Of a DNA stretch of 32,552 bases, positions 6,385-12,982 are shown piece by piece. The DNA lies in IMG/VR virus record IMGVR_UViG_3300008261_000106, positions 1 to 32,552 of that record, one strand, 5' to 3'. Each line of letters starts with the position of its first letter. The first letter of the stretch is position 1. A program made the translations under genes and the position numbers. Source of the DNA: a virus. Below the pieces are notes generated by a model. The model made no database searches. It saw only the letters and a program-made list of their open reading frames with translations, and had not been told where the DNA came from.

Positions 6385-6827
6385 GTTTTGATATTGAGAT
6401 CTTTCTCGGTTAGAATGGTAAACTTCCATCCTCTTTTATCGGCATATTTTTTCGCTGCTTCCCACTTTGCCTGATTTATCACATAGGTAGTTGCCTCGGT
6501 GATAAATGTCTTTTTTTGCTTTCTACCGCGTTCAGGCATCATGCATTGCTTTTCAGGTTTTACCTCGACAAGATGTGTTTCGACAATACCATCTTTATTT
6601 TTGATTTTGATGATAAAATCTACAAAGTAACGGTGAGGCTTCTGATCAACGGGTGAAATGTAGGGAACAACAACTGTTTCTGAACTCCAAGCAACAACCG
6701 CCTCTTTCGTATCACAAAAAACCATGAACTTTCTTTCCCATAGCGATCTATAGATGATGTCGTTGCGATCACCCTTGTATTTCTCGGGATTCTTTGGTTG
6801 GTAGTGGCCTTTGTAAGTTTCTCGCAT
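6381..6827 (-). CDS. 4: gp4-like head completion protein (TnsA-type nuclease fold)
   Basis: A 148-residue homologue of T4 gp4 (150 aa), which acts after DNA packaging to make heads competent for tail joining. The opening GHYQPKNPEKYKGD and IIYRSLWERKF match T4 gp4 (WVPKNISKYRGD and ITYRSNWEKFF). Other matches are the W-x-S-E-x-x-x-x-P-Y block at about 47-56, the RYFVDF block at 66-71 and the C-terminal KWEAAKKYADKRGWKFTILT. The residues Glu31, Asp70 and Glu88-x-Lys90 (EVKPEK) form a PD-(D/E)xK pattern like the TnsA N-terminal domain, suggesting that nuclease residues are kept. It is the first gene of the minus-strand unit, with GAGGG at 6837-6841 as its ribosome-binding site, and is divergent from gp48. 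Confidence 0.92.
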   Translation of the reverse strand: MRETYKGHYQPKNPEKYKGDRNDIIYRSLWERKFMVFCDTKEAVVAWSSETVVVPYISPVDQKPHRYFVDFIIKIKNKDGIVETHLVEVKPEKQCMMPERGRKQKKTFITEATTYVINQAKWEAAKKYADKRGWKFTILTEKDLNIKT

Positions 6828-6841
6828 TTCACAATTCCCTC

Positions 6842-6858
6842 ATACATAACTTATGTAT
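6842..6858. promoter_or_regulatory. 17-bp palindrome in the gp4/gp48 divergent gap
   Basis: ATACATAA (6842-6849), a central C, then TTATGTAT (6851-6858) form a perfect inverted repeat. Each arm gives TACATAA reading outward, and each arm ends next to the ribosome-binding site of the gene it faces (GAGGG for gp4, GGAGAG for gp48). It could be a pair of overlapping divergent late promoters with leaders of about 15 nt, or a symmetric operator. The TACATA core is shared with the elements at 730-741 and 763-774. Confidence 0.45.
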
Positions 6859-6872
6859 TGGAGAGATCCCCG

Positions 6873-8444
6873 ATGGCTAAAAAAGGTTATGTAGACAACA
6901 CAGGTAGAAACATTACTTTCTATGATGAAAATCTGCGTCCTGGTGGCAACGGATTTCAGGCTACTCCAGATATCGGAGCAAGCACAAATACCCGCAAGAC
7001 ACTCTTTCAGCGTCTAAAGGATCAGCAGCAGGATTCTGCTCTAGCCTCATCAAATCTAGGGTTTTTAAACGACACGGAAGAAACAAACAAGAATAGAATT
7101 CTTGGCATTGATAGTTTTCTTCAGTTTCCAGTAGATCTTGGAGTTGACAAGAGATATCGACAGTTCATGATTTTCAATATCTACAAGTCTACATCAGACA
7201 AGATGGACAATGAGTTGAGAACCACTAAGATATTCTCTGGTGGAGACTCGCCCATTCCTGGTGGAATTGATGGCAGGAAAAAGAGCGAATTAGCAGAGGC
7301 TGGTTCGGCAGAAGCATTTGCCTATCAAGAGGCTAGTCTTGTAGCGGCCCAAAATAATCAGACAACTGCACAATGGATTCAAGAAAATCCTGACCGTTTC
7401 AACGCAATGCGCGAACAGTCTAGAATTGCCTATGAAAATGTCGGGTTAAGTCCAACTGATGTTGTTGCAAATAGACAAGAACTCCGAAAGATAAGACAAA
7501 GCGAAGAAGGCTTCGACTGGTTTGGTCTTGCATCCGAAGATTCATCTGTGTCTCTCAGATCAGATAAGTCAAGTAACTGGAATGCAGTTCCTGGTGTTGC
7601 TCAAGGAAAGCAGTTTTATGAAGCAATTTGGGGTGGACAGTTCGGTCCAGATCCCGATAATCCACGCGATCCTCCACCAAAAAATCTAGGTCAAGTAAAC
7701 AGCCGTGGCAAGAAGGTTCAGGTTGACAATGCCACGACAAACAACAATCGTAGATTCATATCATCGAATATCCGTTCAAAGGATACGATTGCCCTATACA
7801 TGACGCAAAACCACACGGTTGCTGATGCATTTGCATATGCAGAAAAAGACATGGCGGCTATGAGTCTTATCGCAAACGGCAGCATCGGCACAATGCTAAT
7901 TGAAGGTCAGGGAAATGTAACCGATTCTGTGGCAAGACAATTGACTACTGATGTTCCTGGTCTTGATTTTGCAGGAGGAGTGGATTTTGCAACTATTCGT
8001 GATGCTCTTCGTGGTGGCGTGAAGAATGCGAAGAAGGAACTGATGTTTGGCGAACCACAGATGCGCCAATTCAGTTTCAATTATGATTTCTATCCACGAA
8101 GTCTTGAGGAGGCAAACCGTGTTGCCGACATCATTCAGATGTTCCGCTATCATGCCTACCCTCGTCTACAGACAGATGGCGGTCACTTCTTCATGTTCCC
8201 TGCTGAATTTGAAATTGAATTCTACATCATAACGGAAGACCCATCTACAGGAGAGCAGCGTGTGCAGATAAATGGATATCTTCCAAAGATCGCTCGTTGC
8301 GCTCTCACAAACATACAGGCTTCCTACTCTCCCAATGGAATCTGGTCTACATTCCCTGATGGAAGTCCCGTAGGAACACAACTTTCGCTCACATTTACTG
8401 AAGTTCAGGCTCTCAACCAAGATAATATTATCAACGGCTACTAA
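6873..8444 (+). CDS. 48: gp48-like baseplate tail tube cap
   Basis: A 523-residue protein starting at the ATG at 6873 (MAKKGYVDN), with GGAGAG at 6860-6865. An upstream in-frame ATG at 6798 would overlap gp4 and has no ribosome-binding site. The C-terminal third carries gp48 landmarks: FSFNYDFYPRSLEEA, a FRYHAYP segment, FFMFPAEFEIEFY, then CALTNIQASYSPNGIW, and an ending LSLTFTEVQALNQDNIINGY. In T4, gp48 sits on the hub and starts tube polymerisation. The family is usually shorter (364 aa in T4). The extra length lies in the polar, Gln/Asn-rich middle (residues about 125-300), which has no recognisable domain. It opens the plus-strand baseplate operon, and its stop overlaps the gp53 start by one base. 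Confidence 0.85.
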   Translation: MAKKGYVDNTGRNITFYDENLRPGGNGFQATPDIGASTNTRKTLFQRLKDQQQDSALASSNLGFLNDTEETNKNRILGIDSFLQFPVDLGVDKRYRQFMIFNIYKSTSDKMDNELRTTKIFSGGDSPIPGGIDGRKKSELAEAGSAEAFAYQEASLVAAQNNQTTAQWIQENPDRFNAMREQSRIAYENVGLSPTDVVANRQELRKIRQSEEGFDWFGLASEDSSVSLRSDKSSNWNAVPGVAQGKQFYEAIWGGQFGPDPDNPRDPPPKNLGQVNSRGKKVQVDNATTNNNRRFISSNIRSKDTIALYMTQNHTVADAFAYAEKDMAAMSLIANGSIGTMLIEGQGNVTDSVARQLTTDVPGLDFAGGVDFATIRDALRGGVKNAKKELMFGEPQMRQFSFNYDFYPRSLEEANRVADIIQMFRYHAYPRLQTDGGHFFMFPAEFEIEFYIITEDPSTGEQRVQINGYLPKIARCALTNIQASYSPNGIWSTFPDGSPVGTQLSLTFTEVQALNQDNIINGY

Positions 8445-9328
8445 TGTATTTCGGAAAATTTCCACAAACATTCTATACCAAACTGTCTAGAAACGGATCT
8501 CCAACTCTTGCAGTCGATATCCTCAGAAAAGTATCGTTCTTCGATGCGATCAAGGATGAGACAAAGATGGCAGGAAAGTATTTTATTCCTGATGGCGAAA
8601 CACCAGAAGTTGTTGCCGACAAGATCTATGGAGACTCATCGTTTCATTGGGTGCTTTTGCTTGCAAATCAGGTAATAAATCCGCTCTACGACTGGCCTCT
8701 TGATACTACTTCACTAGAGCGTTACATTGATGAAAAATATCCTGGTTATACCATGTATCTTACTGAAGAGGGAAATACAGGCAGTCCAACTCCTCTAAAC
8801 TTCAAAGAGGGAGATACTGTGTTCCTCACCGATGGAACAGTTGACTTCGATGGAAGATATGATTATGGTGACGATCAAAGAGCGCGGGTGTGGAGATGGA
8901 ACAAAACAGACAATGCTCTGACAATCAATTTCGAATATCCTTCGGCTGTAAACTTCAACGAGGGAGATATCGTTGCTCTGATAAACAACGACGAGACGAT
9001 ATCAATCGCAAGAATAAAGAGAATAGAACAGTCACGCTATGCTGCACATCATTTTGAAAATAGTGATGGAGTGGTGCTTGGTTCTCTGGTAAATTACTTG
9101 GGTATTCCTCTTGGAGAGACTGCTTCAGGAACTCCGCTTGCAGTTCCATATTGGGACACTATGATCGGAAAATACATGGGAATGTCTGGATCGGCAGAAA
9201 ATTCATTCGTGGTTACAAATCAAGATCATGAATACCGTGTAAACGATGCAAAGCGAGAGATTGACATAATCAATCCAGCGTTTGTGACAAAGATTGCTGA
9301 AGAATTTGCAACCCTGATTGAGGAATAA
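8444..9328 (+). CDS. 53: gp53-like baseplate wedge protein
   Basis: A 294-residue homologue of T4 gp53 (196 aa), a wedge component that links neighbouring wedges around the hub. The N-terminal third shows the diagnostic LysM-like pattern: ETPEVVADKIYGDSSFHWVL, then LLANQVINPLYDWPL, compared with EEIANAVYGNPQLYWVLLMCNDNYDPYYGW in T4. Residues about 105-210 are an insertion relative to T4 with two similar EGD(T/I)V strands that may form a small beta barrel. The C-terminal part returns to the family pattern (EIDIINPAFVTKIAEEF). Both ends overlap the neighbouring genes by one base, indicating translational coupling. Confidence 0.88.
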   Translation: MYFGKFPQTFYTKLSRNGSPTLAVDILRKVSFFDAIKDETKMAGKYFIPDGETPEVVADKIYGDSSFHWVLLLANQVINPLYDWPLDTTSLERYIDEKYPGYTMYLTEEGNTGSPTPLNFKEGDTVFLTDGTVDFDGRYDYGDDQRARVWRWNKTDNALTINFEYPSAVNFNEGDIVALINNDETISIARIKRIEQSRYAAHHFENSDGVVLGSLVNYLGIPLGETASGTPLAVPYWDTMIGKYMGMSGSAENSFVVTNQDHEYRVNDAKREIDIINPAFVTKIAEEFATLIEE

Positions 9329-10755
9329 TGCCTAAAACATCGGTTCTCATCACGACTATAAAGAATGCTGGTAAGCGAGTTACCGAGGCTGTCGCTCGTA
9401 TAAAGCAGACATTTAGAAATCTAGACTACACAAAAAATGATGATGTCAATATTCTTCAGTTAGACATAAGATCTCTATCTGGTGGCGGGGCTATCAGCGT
9501 GATTCCTCAATTCGTTGAGATGCAGATTCATGAGGATATGTTTTCAGATTTTGTCTATGGAAGTCTTACCCTACTTGACAATCAGAATCTGATGTCAATA
9601 GTTCCGATTGTTGTAAACGAAGAGATAATCATCGAATTCTCCACTCCAAAGACAAGATCTACAAAAAAGTTCATCGGAGAGATCTACTCCATAGACTCAT
9701 TCAATCCATCGAAGAATGAACGGTCAGAGTTGTTTACTCTGCGTTTTGTGAGCAAGAACTACTTTCCCACCGCAACACGCAAGGTTTCTGGCAGTTACTC
9801 TGGAAGCATGAAGACAATCGTAAGAAAGATAAAGAGTCAATTTTTCCCATCTGATGCAAACTTTCAGATAGATCTACCTGGTTCGGGTGGAACTGCTAAA
9901 GAGAAGAAAAACTACATCATTCCTTATCTGAATCCGATCAAGACGATGAACTGGCTTGCTGTAAGAGCCATTCCTTCTACAAATCCAAATGAAGTTAACT
10001 ATCGTTTCTATGAAGATTCTGATGGATATCATTTCGTGAACATATGCGATTTCATGGATAAACCCGTGAAAAAGACCGTGTTCCTGTCGAAGACAAATCA
10101 AAACATCAGAAAACTTGATGAGTTCTTAAGCACGATATATTCTTATCAGTTCAGTGATGTTCCTGATAAAGTGATGAACTCACACACGGGTCTGTTCAAT
10201 TCATCAATGTCGATATACGACATAAACACAAAGAAATTCAAGTATCTCACGCAGGATTATCACTCTTTCTTTGAAAATACAAAACACCTGAACAAGGGAA
10301 GAGTAATTCCGAAGAGCAGCGAAGATTATACACAATCAACGATGAATACTCGCAATTTCGTCGTGTTTGATTCTCAAAAGAGGTTTGCTACAGATACGAA
10401 CAAAAAGCCCGATACCGAGGTAGAAGACACTCTCTTGAAGAGAAATTCTCTCTTACAGCAATTCGGGCAATTCAAGGTAAACCTCTTGATGCCAGGCGAT
10501 ACTAGGGCTAAAATAGGCGATATCTACGAGATCAAATCGCTGAAGCGAGGAGAGATCAAAGATGGCGATCCAAAGTATATTGATGAGATTCGCTCAGGAA
10601 AATACCTTGTAACCGCCATAAAACACACCCTAAATAATAGCGGCTACAGAACAACAATAGAAGCATCAAGAGACTCGTATAGTAAGGAATTAGCGGACGG
10701 GGTTTTCCCCGAAAATGTGAATAAGTTCTTCAGCAAATTGAAAGGATTATTATGA
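9328..10755 (+). CDS. 27: gp27-like baseplate hub protein
   Basis: A 475-residue protein lying directly before the gp5 spike, as expected for the hub trimer that joins gp5 to the tube. The N-terminus (VNILQLDIRSLSG, VEMQIHEDMFSDFVYGSL) and later segments (KTMNWLAVRAIP, then VNYRFYEDSDGYHFVNI) fit the two tube-like beta domains of gp27-type hubs, where the central P-x-x-x-x-x-W-L-x-x-x-R-A element recurs. The C-terminus resembles the closing strand region of late control protein D/gp27 folds (GDIYEIKSLKRGE, YLVTAIKHTL). T4 gp27 is 391 aa. Sequence similarity to T4 itself is low, so the call rests on position plus pattern. It overlaps gp53 by one base and the next small gene by four (ATGA). Confidence 0.7.
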   Translation: MPKTSVLITTIKNAGKRVTEAVARIKQTFRNLDYTKNDDVNILQLDIRSLSGGGAISVIPQFVEMQIHEDMFSDFVYGSLTLLDNQNLMSIVPIVVNEEIIIEFSTPKTRSTKKFIGEIYSIDSFNPSKNERSELFTLRFVSKNYFPTATRKVSGSYSGSMKTIVRKIKSQFFPSDANFQIDLPGSGGTAKEKKNYIIPYLNPIKTMNWLAVRAIPSTNPNEVNYRFYEDSDGYHFVNICDFMDKPVKKTVFLSKTNQNIRKLDEFLSTIYSYQFSDVPDKVMNSHTGLFNSSMSIYDINTKKFKYLTQDYHSFFENTKHLNKGRVIPKSSEDYTQSTMNTRNFVVFDSQKRFATDTNKKPDTEVEDTLLKRNSLLQQFGQFKVNLLMPGDTRAKIGDIYEIKSLKRGEIKDGDPKYIDEIRSGKYLVTAIKHTLNNSGYRTTIEASRDSYSKELADGVFPENVNKFFSKLKGLL

Positions 10756-10886
10756 ACGAAGAAACACTAGTGATTACGCCCTCAATGACCCAAGAAAAGT
10801 TGAACAAGTTGCCCATGTGTGAGGAAGAGATTCAAGAATGGCGTGAGTGGGCTGAAAGAGTATTTCCTATAAATGAGAGAAATTGA
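10752..10886 (+). CDS. Small 44-aa protein between hub and spike genes
   Basis: A 44-codon frame starts at the ATG overlapping the gp27-like stop (ATGA) and ends 14 nt inside gp5. The product MNEETLVITPSM...ERVFPINERN is acidic at the start, has a helix with EEEIQEWREWAERVF, and contains a single Cys. It fills the only gap between hub and spike genes, with the same tight coupling as the rest of the operon, and would carry ribosomes to the gp5 start, which lacks a clear ribosome-binding site. No family is recognised. It could be a small assembly factor or simply a coupling leader peptide. Confidence 0.6.
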   Translation: MNEETLVITPSMTQEKLNKLPMCEEEIQEWREWAERVFPINERN

Positions 10887-12291
10887 TGGAACAGTAGAAT
10901 TCGTATGGTGGTTCGGTGTTGTTGAGGATATCGGTGATCCTCTCAAGATCGGTCGCTGTCGCGTTCGCGTATTCGGCTACCATACATCCGACAAAGGTGC
11001 GCTTCCAACAACAAAACTACCTTGGGCTTCGGTGGTTCTTCCTCCAACAAGTGCCAGTATGGGTGGCGTTGGTGTAAACACAGGTCTGTTGCCTGGTTCG
11101 CATGTCTTTGGATTCTTTCTTGATGGAAAAGACGCACAGAAACCAGTAATCATTGGTTCTATTGCAGGAATACCAGAGGAAACAGCAAATCCCTCCGAAG
11201 GATTCAACGATCCTCTCGGAGTTTTTCCTCTTAGATCATCAGTAAATGGTCTTTCTACGGTCAAAGAATCTGACATAAACAGATTAGCCCGTAATGAACA
11301 GACTGACAAGACCATTCTCAAGTTGCGTAAGGATAAACTCGACAAGGATTTTCCTGTCGCGTTTTCTGATACAAAGAGCGAACCAGAATCTCCATATGAT
11401 GCAAAATATGGCTTGAATCAGGTGAGAGCAAGTGTGTCTGGACATGTTGAGGAATGGGATGATACACCAAAGAAAGAACGCATACTTCAATACCACAATT
11501 CAGGAACATTCACAGAAATCGGAAACGGTTGGAAGAATGATCCAAAGGGAACCCGTGTTCTTCGTGTTGTTGGAAACAACTATGAGGTGATTCACGAAGA
11601 CAACACGGTTCACATCCGTGGTGCTTGCAATGTAACAATTGACGGCGAGGCTAGAATCCTCTGTCTAGACAAATCATACCTTCAACTTGAAGATGATGCG
11701 GAAATGAGCATCAATGGAAATGTAAAGGCTAATATTGCTGAAAAGATGACCATGAAGGTTGGTGGAGATTTCAACCTCAAAGTCGGAGGAGAATACAATG
11801 TTACCGCTAGTGGTGTAAATCTACACACCACAGGTGGAGGTAGAGTTAATATCGCAGGAAGAATGGTAGGTCTTAACTCGTTCTCTATTGGCTCCTCTCC
11901 ATCAGCCGTAACATTGCAGAAGCCTGATGTTCAGAGACAGAATCTCGACACCCCATCAGGTGGTGGAATAAATGGGCTTGAGTATTCTCCTGATATTCCT
12001 GCACAGATATCAATACCATCGGTAGAGGACATTGGTCAAGGTCTTAGTGAAGCCTATGAGGATCTAAAAGATCCGTCAGACGAGGTTAGACAGACTCTTG
12101 TTCAGAGAGCCTTGAACAAGGCAGCAGCAGCCAAGGATACGGTCAGCAAGGTAGATCCACGCATAAAGACTGCGATTGGCGCAGCAGCCGCTGCCTCAAT
12201 TGTTGAACTAACAACTAGAAGCACTAGTAGTGATTCAAATGCTCAATATGGAAGCATCGGACAAATTCCAACAGATAACTCATCAGTATGA
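10873..12291 (+). CDS. 5: gp5-like baseplate spike (OB fold plus beta-helix, no lysozyme)
   Basis: A 472-residue central spike protein. Residues about 8-100 form the gp5 OB-fold domain (VEFVWWFGVVEDIGDPLKIG, then RCRVRVFGYHT, LPWASVVLPPTS, PGSHVFGFFLDGKDAQKPVIIGS). Residues about 235-335 hold gp5_C-type beta-helix repeats with Val/Gly at regular spacing (VHIRGACNVTIDGEA, MSINGNVKANIAEKMTMKVG, GDFNLKVGGEYNVTASG). T4 gp5 carries a lysozyme domain between these parts. Here the intervening 130 residues show no lysozyme motif, so the spike probably punctures mechanically. An Ala-rich, partly helical tail (about 336-472, including TAIGAAAAASIVEL) follows the helix, unlike T4, where the helix ends the protein. 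The PAAR tip is encoded two genes on. The stop overlaps the next start (ATGA). Confidence 0.88.
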   Translation: MREIDGTVEFVWWFGVVEDIGDPLKIGRCRVRVFGYHTSDKGALPTTKLPWASVVLPPTSASMGGVGVNTGLLPGSHVFGFFLDGKDAQKPVIIGSIAGIPEETANPSEGFNDPLGVFPLRSSVNGLSTVKESDINRLARNEQTDKTILKLRKDKLDKDFPVAFSDTKSEPESPYDAKYGLNQVRASVSGHVEEWDDTPKKERILQYHNSGTFTEIGNGWKNDPKGTRVLRVVGNNYEVIHEDNTVHIRGACNVTIDGEARILCLDKSYLQLEDDAEMSINGNVKANIAEKMTMKVGGDFNLKVGGEYNVTASGVNLHTTGGGRVNIAGRMVGLNSFSIGSSPSAVTLQKPDVQRQNLDTPSGGGINGLEYSPDIPAQISIPSVEDIGQGLSEAYEDLKDPSDEVRQTLVQRALNKAAAAKDTVSKVDPRIKTAIGAAAAASIVELTTRSTSSDSNAQYGSIGQIPTDNSSV

Positions 12292-12710
12292 CTATAGAAG
12301 AAATAGTTCAAGAAATGCTTGATCTTGGAATCACCGCAAAGGTGGTCGATGGTAAACTTAACCTGAAGGGATTTGATTCAAGGGCTAGCAAAGAACTTCT
12401 CTATGCGATAGACAAGAACAAAGAAGAACTCATAGATCTGTTTTCAAAGGCAAAACAAGAGACTCTTGTTGACAAGATATCGTCAACAACTCTAGAGTTT
12501 TCAAATATCACTCGCCTTCCACAGTTCATAATACCAGAAGAGGAAGAGGTAGTAGTAGAACAAAGATCGGCTTTTGTCGGTGAAAACTATATCACAAGAA
12601 TATTCATGAATGATGACAATGTGCTTACCGTTCAGTATTCAAGTGGAGTAGAACAGCCTGTTGTTGATCTTTCTTTTGACTATGGATATTTTTCAGAGGG
12701 AGAAACCTGA
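12288..12710 (+). CDS. Baseplate-operon protein with TubC-type docking domain
   Basis: A 140-residue protein. Residues 1-55 (MTIEEIVQEMLDLGITAKVV, then DGKLNLKGFDSRASKELL and YAIDKNKEELIDLFSKAK) match the shape of the TubC N-terminal docking domain. That shape is a helix, a G-x-x-x-x-x-x-G-x-L-x-L hairpin, and a second helix ending K-x-E-L-I-x-L-(F/L). In polyketide and peptide synthetases this small domain joins protein subunits; related domains occur scattered in other proteins. The rest is an acidic linker (PEEEEVVVEQ) and a short beta-rich tail ending DLSFDYGYFSEGET. It lies between spike and PAAR genes with 4- and 1-nt overlaps, so I infer a connector or assembly role at the hub. No T4 counterpart is recognised. 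Confidence 0.7.
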   Translation: MTIEEIVQEMLDLGITAKVVDGKLNLKGFDSRASKELLYAIDKNKEELIDLFSKAKQETLVDKISSTTLEFSNITRLPQFIIPEEEEVVVEQRSAFVGENYITRIFMNDDNVLTVQYSSGVEQPVVDLSFDYGYFSEGET

Positions 12711-12982
12711 TGCCTGGAGCAGCACGAATTGGCGATATTGCTGGTGGACCTATCATAACAGGTTGCTTTACTGTAATGATAAATGATATCGCATCGGCTA
12801 AAATAGGAAGTGTGGTCACTCCACACCCTCCTTGTCCAAAAGTTCCGTCACACTGTTCTGCTATAATCATAACAGCATCTCCGAATGTTTTGGTTGGAGA
12901 TATTCAATTAGCCCGTGAAGGTGACAAGGCTTCATGTGGACACTCTATCACCACATCATCAGCAAATGTTAGGGTAAACTGA
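12710..12982 (+). CDS. 5.4: PAAR-domain spike tip protein (gp5.4-like)
   Basis: A 90-residue PAAR protein, the sharp cone that caps the gp5 beta-helix in T4-type tails and type VI secretion spikes. It opens PGAARIGDIAGGP, has the typical PNVLVGDIQLAREGDKASCGH block, and ends with a short beta strand (SSANVRVN). Candidate metal ligands are His/Cys in TPHPPC, PSHC and CGH; PAAR tips bind one metal ion through three His and one Cys. Length is close to T4 gp5.4 (97 aa). It overlaps the flanking genes by one base on each side. Confidence 0.93.
   Translation: MPGAARIGDIAGGPIITGCFTVMINDIASAKIGSVVTPHPPCPKVPSHCSAIIITASPNVLVGDIQLAREGDKASCGHSITTSSANVRVN

Noticed and set aside
6385-6429. Longer start at 6429 for the gene after gp4
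   Set aside because: The extra 15 residues are encoded wholly within gp4; the ATG at 6384 forms the usual ATGA overlap with the gp4 stop.
6798-6872. Earlier in-frame ATG for gp48 at 6798
   Set aside because: It would overlap the divergent gp4 gene and cross the palindrome, and it has no ribosome-binding site; the ATG at 6873 has GGAGAG.
10868-10875. TATAAATG resembling a late promoter at the gp5 start
   Set aside because: Its last three bases are the gp5 ATG itself, so transcription would start inside gp5; probably chance.
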